64,000 nucleotides of DNA from Bacteroidales bacterium (GCA_024400635.1 JAKSMI010000001.1:629534-693533); one strand, 5' to 3'; counted from the stretch's first letter, positions 33,663 through 41,650 are shown. A program made the numbers and translations. The notes: generated by a model not told the origin, from the letters alone.

Positions 33663-34486
33663 TTTATAATCATTTTACAGTTAATATTTTGGGCGGCATT
33701 AAATCGAGAAAGAATTCCGCTACCGCCTTTCTTTACCACGCATTCGGCAAAATCGTTTCCTGACAATTTGGAAACTTTTAACAAGCCTATTTCTTGTGGG
33801 TACGGATTCCCGTCAAGAATTTCGATATATTCCACGGAAAATTCATCTCCTTCTTTAATTCCACTTGATTTTCCTCCATTGATAAGCACCAATGCCGCAC
33901 CATTCTTTTTAATTTCCAAAACTTTTAAAATTTTTGTATTGATTGGAAACGTGCGGATAAAATAGTCATATAATGCCTGTTCAACTGATTGCAATGCCTG
34001 ATTTACGGCTTGTTCTTTTGACGCAGCCAATGGACTCACTTCTGTTTGAAAACTTTCAGCGGCAGTTGTGTTGCCTGTTTCCACATTATTGACTTTTAAT
34101 GTAAAAGCACAGCTCGCTTTGTATCCGGTTATAACGCCATTGTTTTTCATAGTATAGACGTTCATTTTAATGATATGACCCAAGATAAGATATTCTGCTG
34201 CAATGGCTTCACCTTGGTTGACGGTGTTTTTGCTGTCTAAGAATGCTTCTGTTTTTTGAAATTCAAGTTCTTCTTGAATCTTGTCATAACTTGTTCTGTC
34301 AACCACAATGAAACGTTTGGTTTGCGTAACCATAGTTACAACTTTTTCCTCAACAGAAGCGCAAAAGGGAGATTCTACTTCGGAAGTGAATTTTGCGACC
34401 CCTACAACTGACCTGCCGTTGTCGTTTTGTGTGTAGCCTAAAAGACTGCACACAAACAACAACGATAAAAGAATATATTTCTTCAT
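33659..34486 (-). CDS. CsgG/LpoB-like exported protein
   Basis: 275 residues starting at MKKYILLSLLFVCSLLG, 4 bases after the preceding stop; the longer in-frame start would run into that gene. The signal peptide ends GYTQ without a lipobox Cys. The CsgG-family domain is clear: VVGVAKFTSEVESPF, MVTQTKRFIVVDRTSYDKIQ, GEAIAAEYLILGHI. A C-terminal module of ~90 residues (VLEIKKNGAALVLINGGKSS then GIKEGDEFSVEYIEI) looks like a small beta barrel, as in FlgT. CsgG itself forms the curli pore, while LpoB relatives activate peptidoglycan synthases. The lack of a lipid anchor argues against a curli-type pore. Confidence 0.78.
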   Translation of the reverse strand: MKKYILLSLLFVCSLLGYTQNDNGRSVVGVAKFTSEVESPFCASVEEKVVTMVTQTKRFIVVDRTSYDKIQEELEFQKTEAFLDSKNTVNQGEAIAAEYLILGHIIKMNVYTMKNNGVITGYKASCAFTLKVNNVETGNTTAAESFQTEVSPLAASKEQAVNQALQSVEQALYDYFIRTFPINTKILKVLEIKKNGAALVLINGGKSSGIKEGDEFSVEYIEILDGNPYPQEIGLLKVSKLSGNDFAECVVKKGGSGILSRFNAAQNINCKMIIK

Positions 34487-34490
34487 ATTC

Positions 34491-35084
34491 CTATAGGTTT
34501 TTGGCAGCTTTGCAAGATTCAATGAGGTTTTGCAGAAGTTTTACATCTTGTTTCAACTTAGTAGTGGTTACAGGAAGCGCATTAGTCGCCCAATTTGCAG
34601 CTTTGATTGTAGCTGCAGCAGTCATAGGATTCAAACCTTTAACATCATTTTGTACTCCTTGCAATTTGTCTGCTGCCTCAACGGCCTGTTGAACTGCTGT
34701 AATCAAATTAGGCAACATTTTCACGTAGTCATCTAACGATGGAGTGAATTTGTCAATATTAACCTCTCCATCAGCACTTTCATTAATGGATATTTTATAT
34801 TCTTGCAATACCTTTTCGGCAGCAATCAATGTGTTTAATAAACTTGCGTCTGTTGCAACCAACCCATCAACGGAGTTCAGTCCTGTATTTGAAGGTTGCC
34901 CTTGTACGACGCCGCTAACTACTATTTTGGTATATTTATCTTCTATTTTTTTGTTATCTTTAGAGGTTAATTCGGACTTCAATGCTTGACGTTCAGCCTT
35001 TAATTCGTCCTTTGTTTTTGCTGTTTGTGAAAATGAAGTCGATACAATAAATAAAGCCATAATGGCAACAATGATTTTTTTCAT
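34491..35084 (-). CDS. Small exported Ala/Lys-rich helical protein, unknown
   Basis: 197 residues, signal peptide ending STSFSQ. A short coiled-coil-like segment follows (KDELKAERQALKSELTSKD), then a loop region and long amphipathic helices (LPNLITAVQQAVEAADKLQG; TTKLKQDVKLLQNLIESC). First gene of the five-gene operon, 4 bases before the CsgG-like start. I do not recognise the family. Its position suggests a secreted substrate or periplasmic partner of the operon (inference). Confidence 0.65.
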   Translation of the reverse strand: MKKIIVAIMALFIVSTSFSQTAKTKDELKAERQALKSELTSKDNKKIEDKYTKIVVSGVVQGQPSNTGLNSVDGLVATDASLLNTLIAAEKVLQEYKISINESADGEVNIDKFTPSLDDYVKMLPNLITAVQQAVEAADKLQGVQNDVKGLNPMTAAATIKAANWATNALPVTTTKLKQDVKLLQNLIESCKAAKNL

Positions 35085-35198
35085 AGTATGTTATTTTTAT
35101 AAACTGCTACTCTTTTTCTCGGCTTTTCGCATCTGCCAAGTGCCGCAAGAAAGATGAGACTCATACATAAAAACAGCGTGGCACTTATTTCGCTTTAT

Positions 35199-35333
35199 TT
35201 GTTAATCTGAGGATTTCTGGACTACCTATAACTAACCAAATTCTACGAGCAAAGCCCACGCTATTGCGTGAGCGTTAATTGAGCTTGCTCTTGGTTAGTT
35301 AATGCTAAAAGTGTCCAGTTTTCAGATTAACAA
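35199..35333. repeat. 135-bp nested inverted repeat in the leader of the CsgG-like operon
   Basis: Stems nest from outside in: TTGTTAATCTGA (35199-35210) with TCAGATTAACAA (35322-35333), CTGGAC with GTCCAG, TAACTAACCAA (35229-35239) with TTGGTTAGTTA (35291-35301), GAGCAA with TTGCTC, and CACGC-TATT-GCGTG at the tip. A separate 7-bp pair AAGTGCC/GGCACTT (35138, 35180) is adjacent. No ORF of note lies in 35085-35645. It could be an RNA leader, an ncRNA or a small mobile palindrome. Confidence 0.7.
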
Positions 35334-35445
35334 GTTTCAGCTTCTATAACGCTATTTTCTATTTCAAGATGTATGCAGTGCGACTGCGTTTATACCATAG
35401 GCTAAATTATTTTATTAAACTTATATTTGAGTTTTTTTACGTCTG

Positions 35446-35453
35446 CAAAAGTA
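35446..35453 (-). promoter_or_regulatory. Putative -7 box for the CsgG-like operon
   Basis: The minus strand reads TACTTTTG followed by C, matching TAnnTTTG. If used, the mRNA leader would be ~350 bases and contain the whole nested inverted repeat. Confidence 0.4.
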
Positions 35454-35645
35454 CAAATTATTTTCCACAAAAAAACAACACGCATAAATCAATGTACAAA
35501 TATGACTTTCGGGCATTTAATACAAAAAAATGAAAACCAGTTAAATGTGGTGGGATAAATGTCGTGTGCGAAGCTATATTCTTGTTTTTCGTTATTAATT
35601 TTCTGTTTATTGTAATGGCAGTAGCATCACAGATGATGGCCTGCT

Positions 35646-36149
35646 TTATCTTTTATTCAATAGTAATTGTTGCAATTGTTCTTTGCTTGGTAAAATAGTC
35701 GCATATTGGGCTGCAAAGATCTGGTTGTTGTTCTCAATCGCTTCTATTTCGTAAAAGCGTCGTTCCTCAGGATTGGAAATGCGCATCAGTTTCAAGTAGT
35801 GTGACCAAGATAGCATAAAGGCTGAATTACGAGACACTGTCTCGTAATTTGAATAACACAAATAGAAATTCCTCATATTCTGAAGGTTATCCACCGAAAA
35901 CCCTTTCCCGAACTTAGGCGTAAGGTAAGCCGATAACTTTTTCAATACGCTCTTGCCGTATTCCGCACGATTTTGCCCATTTTGCTCATCCTCAACAATA
36001 TATCTACCAATTTCGTAATAGGTATAGACCATAGCGGTATTGACAGTCGAAACAATGCGCTGCCGTGCCTCTTGAATCAATCCTTCAATTTTGATGGCAA
36101 GGTCATTGATGCTGCTGTTTTCAATAATATGGGTGTTCTTTTCTTCCAT
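35646..36149 (-). pseudogene. DUF1016 protein lacking its nuclease domain (internal deletion)
   Basis: 167 residues. Residues 1-140 are a normal DUF1016 N-terminal domain (AMVYTYYEIGRYIVEDEQ, AEYGKSVLKKLSAYL, MLSWSHYLKLM). The last 25 (NNQIFAAQYATILPSKEQLQ) match the extreme C-terminus of full-length YhcG proteins (compare QVFASKYKLTLPTEEELQ in the copy at 29567). About 180 residues with the PDDEXK catalytic core are missing at an in-frame joint near residue 140. The product could still be made, for example as a binding-only protein, but as a nuclease it is dead. The interval 36150-36355 shows no gene. Confidence 0.75.
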
Positions 36150-36355
36150 TAGTCCGCAAACGCTATGATTAATAATATGTTAGTTTAATTGTTTTTCTTC
36201 TATATTTTTCCTATTTTGTGAATATAATAATTGAGAGTCAAGGATAGCTACAAATGCTATCTAAAATATATATTGTATGTTATTTTTAGTCTGTTTCTTC
36301 TTTTTTGTTGTTTTTGTTAATATTCAATAAAATCACGGATTTGCATCTTTCCTGT

Positions 36356-36820
36356 TCAGGGATTTTGTAGCATCCAATCTATCACATTCAACTTCCTAAT
36401 TCCTTCATAGACGGGGTTGAAATCCACATCGGTGGTCAAAAGATATTTCGGGTTGGAGTCTTTGATGGCCTTTAGCGGACGGAGTTCCCTTTCAAGGGTT
36501 TCAGCTGCCTCCGTGGTCCAGGCCACTTGGTAATAAGAGGTGTAACCTTGAGCATCCACCACTACAAAATCAACTTCATAATTGTTCCGCTTGCCAATAA
36601 AAACATCTTTGTTACGTCTTACAAGTTCAAGATAAACCATATTTTCTAACCAATGCGAACGATCTCTCAAAACAGCTTTCTTTAACCTGACCTTTGCGAA
36701 ACAAGGATCCACAACATAGTATTTGTTCAAGGTCTGCAAGAGTCCCTTCCCTTTTATCTCGTAACGAGGCACTTTATAAATCATAATAGTCGAGATAATC
36801 CCTAGCCTCTTTTCGGGCAT
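36356..36820 (-). pseudogene. C-terminal remnant of a DUF4143 AAA ATPase
   Basis: The frame gives the DUF4143 domain of the AAA_14/DUF4143 ATPase family: IYKVPRYEIKGKGLLQTLNK, YYVVDPCFAKVRL, SHWLENMVYLELVRR and the nuclease-like NNYEVDFVVVDA. The ATPase half (Walker A and B) is absent. The first ~14 codons of the frame do not belong to the family: the DNA there encodes the N-terminus of a different gene (36774-36899), so the true joint is near 36780. A relic, unlikely to be functional. Confidence 0.75.
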
Positions 36821-36899
36821 CGTATAGTTCCATCACCATCTCGATGATTTGTGGCTTCTCTAACGTGTTGAGGTGTTTTTTTAATTGTGCTTTTGACAT
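36774..36899 (-). pseudogene. N-terminal remnant of a DUF6155-like gene
   Basis: 41 codons: MSKAQLKKHLNTLEKPQIIE then MVMELYDARKEARDYLDYY and a stop. This matches from memory the opening of DUF6155 proteins, which are normally several times longer. It is joined at about 36780 to the DUF4143 remnant in another frame, so a deletion has fused two unrelated genes. Confidence 0.6.
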
Positions 36900-36944
36900 G
36901 GTGATTTTTGATTATACGTTAAAAAACTGAACCAATCACAATAA

Positions 36945-38474
36945 TCAGTTCTCTTTGGATATTTCAGCATACAGTGCCAGTCCTTTTTCTGTAAGATAAT
37001 AGGCTTGGTCTCGGCGTTTGGGAGCTTCAGGATAAAGGCTTCTAACAAAACCGAAATCGATAGATGGATGCAGATAACGCTTTCGGAAATTATCTTCACC
37101 TTTTAATTGCATTATTTCCATTATTTCACGGGCAGTCTTCGTATCACCACGAATAGCCAAAACTATTCTTGATATCTTTTTATTGACAAGAAGTTCAACT
37201 TCGCTCTTTTCTGTACCTCTTTCTGTACCTCTTTCTGTACCTCTTTCTTCACCTCTTTCTTGTACTTCTAGTCGCCAAAGAACAACCCGAAAATCATCAT
37301 CTTGGTGAAACTCTGGTTTACGGAGTCCATATTCTAAACAGTGGTCAATAATATCGGTAGTTCCTGTTCCCATTTGTTCTATATAGCCGGAAAGATAAAC
37401 GGGATTGGCAAGAACGGGATTGACAGGATTGGAATTGTGTTCTTTGGTCAATTTTGCGATAGTCATTCCTTGTGGCAGTTTACCGGGGTTCCATACTTCC
37501 AAGCGGTCTTTGAACAACATCACCTGCACACTGCCGTTACTTGTATAGTTGCGGTGAACAACCGCATTAACAATGGCTTCGGTCACGGCCTGTGCCGGCA
37601 GCTCGGGTGTGACATCCACTTGTGCGGAATGAGTGCGTTCACCCACGTGTTGGTCTATGCGGCTCATCACAAAACCAACCGCCATATCTACCATCTCGAA
37701 AACGGAACCTCCGTATATCTGCTGTGAGATGATAGGCTTTTGGATTTTAGTTCCATAGAAATGAGCGCATTTGACAGTGGCGGAGACAAACCACTTTTGA
37801 ACATCCTTGGCAAATAGCAGAAGAGCGGCATTCTTGAGTTTGTCGTCCTCCGTTATCAGATGCAGGCTAAGGAGAATCTGACGAATGTTTTCCTCCGAGT
37901 ATTGCAGAGGGAATTGCCTTTTTTCGCGAGCCATCCCCACGAACCACTTTATCTTGTTCTTATCCAAATCGTCAATGCTCGCCTCTGGATGAGCGGAAGC
38001 ATCAAAAGGTGCATTACGGAGAATTTGATTCGAGGTCATATATTCTATCAACGAGGCGTAAACACCGCCCTGCAATTCTTCGTATGAACGGAATGTGTTG
38101 CGGATAACGGAGTTATCAATCTTCTGCTTAAAGGCTTCTTCTTTTGCTTCCCGTTCAGATATGTCCTTGATGAAGGCTATTCTGTAAGCATGATGAGCGG
38201 TGGCAGCGTTATATTCTCGTTCAGTTGGAGATATCCCTTCAGCGTCCATGTAACCGTATCGTTTACCTAAGAGCAGAAGATAAATCTCAGCCTTGGACGC
38301 TTGTTCAAGATAGGCAATTTGGGCGGACTTGTCCTGAGCAGGCAATTCCTCAAACAGGAAAGGTTCAAAACACATCGAAAACAATGCATCTTGACGAATA
38401 TAATCCGCTATCTGCCTGCGTTCTTTCGCAAATTCATTCTGTACACTGCTGATAAATATTTTGATGCGGTTCAT
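36945..38474 (-). CDS. DUF4062 + AlbA/HATPase-type regulator-like protein
   Basis: 509 residues. The N-terminal DUF4062 domain (1-~90) is typical: KIFISSVQNEFAKERRQIAD, PAQDKSAQIAYLEQ, YLLLLGKRYGYMD. The middle and C-terminal parts match ATP-binding putative transcriptional regulators of the RecG-like/AlbA_2 kind: AVTEAIVNAVVHRNY, DRLEVWNPGKLPQGMT and GYIEQMGTGTTDII. An ERGT tetrapeptide repeat (about residues 404-420) precedes a C-terminal winged-helix-like region. DUF4062 proteins often sit in defence loci, as here. The protein looks intact, unlike its downstream neighbours. Confidence 0.8.
   Translation of the reverse strand: MNRIKIFISSVQNEFAKERRQIADYIRQDALFSMCFEPFLFEELPAQDKSAQIAYLEQASKAEIYLLLLGKRYGYMDAEGISPTEREYNAATAHHAYRIAFIKDISEREAKEEAFKQKIDNSVIRNTFRSYEELQGGVYASLIEYMTSNQILRNAPFDASAHPEASIDDLDKNKIKWFVGMAREKRQFPLQYSEENIRQILLSLHLITEDDKLKNAALLLFAKDVQKWFVSATVKCAHFYGTKIQKPIISQQIYGGSVFEMVDMAVGFVMSRIDQHVGERTHSAQVDVTPELPAQAVTEAIVNAVVHRNYTSNGSVQVMLFKDRLEVWNPGKLPQGMTIAKLTKEHNSNPVNPVLANPVYLSGYIEQMGTGTTDIIDHCLEYGLRKPEFHQDDDFRVVLWRLEVQERGEERGTERGTERGTEKSEVELLVNKKISRIVLAIRGDTKTAREIMEIMQLKGEDNFRKRYLHPSIDFGFVRSLYPEAPKRRDQAYYLTEKGLALYAEISKEN
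37207..37262. repeat. 12-bp tandem repeat inside the DUF4062 gene
   Basis: The + strand shows CTTTCTGTACCT repeated three times, flanked by one diverged unit on each side. The gene reads it as repeated Glu-Arg-Gly-Thr. Units are 12 bases, so slippage keeps the frame and would change linker length only. Confidence 0.85.
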
Positions 38475-38512
38475 TTGTTATTTCAAAAAGATAATTCCAG
38501 CCGCAAAAATAC

Positions 38513-38712
38513 TCATTTTTGGAATGTGAAAAACGAATATCTGAAAAAATAGGGAGGGCTTACCTCTTCATCCTTTCCAACTTGTTTTTCCACTTTTTTC
38601 CAATGTGGCATCTCATTGGTCAACAACGCATAAAACTCTTTGGTGTGATTTAGATGTACCAAATGACAAAGTTCATGGGTAATGACGTATTCAATTGGAG
38701 TTGTATGATGAA
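38513..38712 (-). pseudogene. C-terminal remnant of a DUF45 (YgjP-type) metallopeptidase
   Basis: The minus strand reads TPIEYVITHELCHLVHLNHT, then KEFYALLTNEMPHWKKVEKQ, and ends in TGA. HELCH followed by H is the zinc site of the DUF45/YgjP family. A stop lies just upstream in the frame and the N-terminal two-thirds are missing, so this is a truncated relic at a rearrangement joint next to the wbuC promoter. Confidence 0.75.
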
Positions 38713-38773
38713 TATCTTATCTCAAAGAGGACAAATATTTTAGGGAGAATAGTGACAGAATGAGAAAAATTTT

Positions 38774-38781
38774 TATTTTTG
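38774..38781 (+). promoter_or_regulatory. Putative -7 box for wbuC-KAP
   Basis: TATTTTTG followed by C matches TAnnTTTG. It lies downstream of the earliest in-frame Met at 38760, so the real start must be later (38817). Confidence 0.5.
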
Positions 38782-38816
38782 CCGATTGTATGACACGAAA
38801 TAAGGGGAAGACTATT

Positions 38817-39221
38817 ATGTTGATAGACAATGAGATACTTGATAGTTTGACCGCCCGGGCCCAAGCATCGCCCCGGCTGCGGATGAATCTGAACTTTCAT
38901 CAGAGTCTGGATGAAAAGTGCCACCGTTTTCTGAATGCCGTGGAACCGGGTGCCAACATCCCCATTCATCGCCATCCGGAGAAAGAGGAGTCATTTGTTG
39001 TGTTGCGTGGCAGGATACGTGTCATCACCTACAACGACGACGGCACCATCATCGAAAACATGGTTCTTAACCCATCGGAAGGCCGCTACGGCGTGAACGT
39101 GGGAAAGAATGTCTGGCACACCGTGGAAGCCCTAGAGCCGGGTTCCGTCATCTTCGAGTGCAAGGAAGGTCCGTATGTGGAGCATGAGGAGGAAGGGATA
39201 TTGGAGGTATCGAAGAAATGA
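38817..39221 (+). CDS. WbuC-type cupin metalloprotein
   Basis: 134 residues from the ATG at 38817, which has AGGGGAAG just upstream and lies behind the promoter-like box. It is a cupin barrel with the metal site H51, H53, E57/E58 (HRHPEKEESFVVLRGR) and H101 (KNVWHTVEAL). WbuC proteins are usually tied to O-antigen or LPS clusters, with unclear chemistry. The last 4 bases overlap the KAP NTPase start (ATGA). Confidence 0.82.
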   Translation: MLIDNEILDSLTARAQASPRLRMNLNFHQSLDEKCHRFLNAVEPGANIPIHRHPEKEESFVVLRGRIRVITYNDDGTIIENMVLNPSEGRYGVNVGKNVWHTVEALEPGSVIFECKEGPYVEHEEEGILEVSKK

Positions 39222-41212
39222 ATGTTTTTAGTGCCTTTAGAAAGTTCGTTAGACTATTGCTTATACCAAAAATTGTGAAAGAAGAAGAGATAAAAGAAGC
39301 CAAAGTAATGAAGAGTTTGAATGAATTGATTTATGATTTTCTGACAGAATACGCAAACAATCCTGACCCTCAGTATGCAGTGATGCTGAAGGGGAAATGG
39401 GGGTGTGGAAAAACGCATTTTATCAAACAATGGCTAAAAGAGTATAAAGAGAAAAATGGGGAAATAGAAGAGGACACCATAGATCTGAAACCTATATATG
39501 TGTCACTCTATGGCATGAATACAATTGCCGAAATCAAAACCGCAATAGACCGTGAGGTTAATCCTTTCTTTTACTCAAAAACGGGTAAGGTGGTGAAAGG
39601 AGTGGCAAAGGTACTTGGGAAGGTGGTTTTGAAAACAAATATTGATTTCAATGGAGACGAAAAAGACGATGCCACATTTACTGGTTCGATAGATTCGCTG
39701 TCGTTGTTCAAAAAGAATAACGAAGACGTTGTAAAAGGAGTCCGCTTTATTGTTTTTGATGACATTGAGAGATGTCAGATTGAGATGAAACAACTATTGG
39801 GATTCATCAATTATTTTGTAGAGCATTGTGATTGTAAGGTGCTTGTGATAGGAGACGAATCTCATTTGGAAGAAGAGAGTAAAAAATGTTTGGATGAATT
39901 CAAGGAAAAAACGGTTGGGAGAGAATTCGAGATAAAGCCTGATGATGAAAAGGCTATAGATTTCTTTTTGCACGAACCACATATTGCAGGTTATTTGGAG
40001 GTTGAAAGAGATTATATCTTAAAATGTTTCCGTAAATCCGAGAGTGGGAACCTGAGAGTCTTGCGACAGTGCTTGATGGATTTTGCCTCCCAAATAAAAG
40101 GAATTGAAACAGGGACAGAAGGCGAAAGCAACCTCTTTCTTCATGGTTTATTATGTAGTTTTATTGCAGTATATGCAGAACTAAACAATCCAAAAACCCA
40201 AAAATATATAGAGGATTTTTTGAATTTCATTCAAAATGCGGTTGGTAATCTTGGAAGCGAGGAAGGTAAGGCTTTTAAAAATCTTAATCTGAAGTACTAT
40301 GAGGTAAGTTTGGGTAACATATATAATGTGTTTACGACTGAATATGTGCCTCGGATAGTTAAACACATAAGAACAGGCGCACCTCTAACTGATTTCATTA
40401 GAGGAAATATTAAAACGAAACGTAGAGAGCAAGCTTCGTGGGAAAAATTATCAAAGTTTTGGGAAATGGAAAACGACCAATTTAATTCTCTATATGATGA
40501 TTCGTTGAAGGCTCTAGTGGAGGATAAAATTGACTTGCCTTACCATATTGGTACCACTATAGGATATCTTGGTTATATAGATGTTTATGGTGTCAGGTCG
40601 TTTGAATCTGATGATGTGAAAAAAGTCAAGAAAAACATTGACAAGAGGATAGAGAACTGCAAAACTTTAGAAGGTTTATTTCAATTTAGAAACAGCATCA
40701 TACAAGGTGTTAAATATATAACAATGAATTGCGATTCGTGTCCCAAAGCAGACAATATTCTTTCGTCAATGCAGAAATTTTTCGAGTGTCAGAAAGTGAA
40801 ATTGCCAGATGCAATGCAAGAAGCATTACGAGGGCTTACTGACGAGACTGTTTCGCAATTGCTGGATATTGATGATAAGAGTTACCCTGACCATAGTTGC
40901 GCCTACCGATTAAGAGCCATATTTGGGCAAGAAAACGGCGAGGAATTGTTTGAAAGAATATGTAAACTCTCAAATAAAGGGAAAAACATATTCTGCTCTT
41001 TCCTTTCGAAGCATTATATGTTTTCAGCAAACATTCAAGGGGTAGTTGATTATTATAAATCAGACGTACCGGTGTTAATTGTTTTGAAGGGGAAAATTGA
41101 TGACCAAAAGCAAAAAGCCATTGGTGTTGATAAGATGGCTTACGATAGACTGGGAGATGCCTTAGACAAGGCATTGAAAAGATGCAATGGCGAAAACGCA
41201 GCGTTAGTATAA
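39218..41212 (+). CDS. KAP-family P-loop NTPase
   Basis: 664 residues. Walker A GKWGCGKTH at 59-67, Walker B FIVFDDIERC at 177-186, then the sensor region (KVLVIGDESHLEEESK) and ESGNLRVLRQCLMDF, which mark the KAP branch of STAND-like NTPases. The C-terminal ~350 residues are helical and unassigned. A weakly hydrophobic N-terminus (FVRLLLIPKIV) might touch the membrane. KAP NTPases occur in phage and plasmid defence. Coupled to wbuC by a 4-base overlap. A start at residue 31 (MKSLNELIYDF) is also possible. Confidence 0.8.
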   Translation: MNVFSAFRKFVRLLLIPKIVKEEEIKEAKVMKSLNELIYDFLTEYANNPDPQYAVMLKGKWGCGKTHFIKQWLKEYKEKNGEIEEDTIDLKPIYVSLYGMNTIAEIKTAIDREVNPFFYSKTGKVVKGVAKVLGKVVLKTNIDFNGDEKDDATFTGSIDSLSLFKKNNEDVVKGVRFIVFDDIERCQIEMKQLLGFINYFVEHCDCKVLVIGDESHLEEESKKCLDEFKEKTVGREFEIKPDDEKAIDFFLHEPHIAGYLEVERDYILKCFRKSESGNLRVLRQCLMDFASQIKGIETGTEGESNLFLHGLLCSFIAVYAELNNPKTQKYIEDFLNFIQNAVGNLGSEEGKAFKNLNLKYYEVSLGNIYNVFTTEYVPRIVKHIRTGAPLTDFIRGNIKTKRREQASWEKLSKFWEMENDQFNSLYDDSLKALVEDKIDLPYHIGTTIGYLGYIDVYGVRSFESDDVKKVKKNIDKRIENCKTLEGLFQFRNSIIQGVKYITMNCDSCPKADNILSSMQKFFECQKVKLPDAMQEALRGLTDETVSQLLDIDDKSYPDHSCAYRLRAIFGQENGEELFERICKLSNKGKNIFCSFLSKHYMFSANIQGVVDYYKSDVPVLIVLKGKIDDQKQKAIGVDKMAYDRLGDALDKALKRCNGENAALV

Positions 41213-41219
41213 CTTATTT

Positions 41220-41540
41220 TCAGATAACGTGATTTTTCTGGTTTTCGTAGGTGTGCTTGTAATTTAGGAATTGTTGGAAGCATTGGGAATATTTTAGTTC
41301 GATGGTCACCTCTATTGCTTTCTTTGTGTCTTCCGGGAAACCCATAAACAATATCTTTGCCTTGTTTTTGGTCTGAGCCTTTTCGCATTCTACACCACGA
41401 TGAATGTCCTCGTTGGAAAACGGATAGTACTGACCTCAACGCATAGCACTCACGAAATTGCATAAACGCGAATAACTGTCAGATGTGTTTCCTGCGATGA
41501 AGCCGTTCTGGAATAGTTCGAATATGTCTTTTTCGTTCAT
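41220..41540 (-). pseudogene. Unknown small gene interrupted by an in-frame TGA
   Basis: Starts MNEKDIFELFQNGFIAGNTS and reaches TGA at 41436-41438 after 34 codons. The same frame then stays open for 71 more codons (GQYYPFSNEDIHRGVECEKA, ILFMGFPEDTKKAIEVTIEL) to a TGA at 41220. The tail looks protein-like, so a nonsense mutation in a ~106-codon gene is likely. Family unknown. It faces the KAP gene tail to tail. Confidence 0.45.
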
Positions 41541-41555
41541 GCTTATTGACTTTCC

Positions 41556-41640
41556 TTAAATCATGTTGGAGTAAACCTCGATATCGTATGCCCAGTCGTC
41601 GCCGCCGAAGATCCACTGTCTCTTCTTGATAAGGCTAATG
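41556..41640 (-). pseudogene. Fossil fragment of a nifJ (pyruvate:ferredoxin oxidoreductase) gene
   Basis: The minus strand encodes LIKKRQWIFGGDDWAYDIEV then YSN, against [20 protein letters not shown] and later TEVYSN in the intact nifJ at 46292-49849. Twenty-two residues between the two blocks are deleted. The DNA at 41587-41619 is also clearly similar to the intact gene. A minute relic on the same strand as nifJ, on the far side of the restriction-modification operon. Confidence 0.65.
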
Positions 41641-41650
41641 TTGATGGCTT

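Noticed and set aside
33659-34486. Curli (type VIII) secretion pore
   Set aside because: The CsgG-like protein lacks the lipobox Cys and no csgA, csgB, csgE or csgF-like genes are adjacent.
35199-35333. Integron attC site
   Set aside because: The ends do not fit the GTTRRRY / RYYYAAC core sites and no integrase is nearby.
37207-37262. CRISPR array
   Set aside because: Units are 12 bp, contiguous and without spacers, inside a coding frame. No other CRISPR-like array was seen in the window.
41436-41438. TGA read as selenocysteine or Trp
   Set aside because: No SECIS-like hairpin was recognised after it and the neighbours use TGA as stop, so a nonsense mutation is simpler.
41140-41463. 107-codon minus-strand ORF over the KAP gene end
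   Set aside because: It overlaps the KAP coding region and is in a different frame from the better-supported interrupted gene at 41220-41540.
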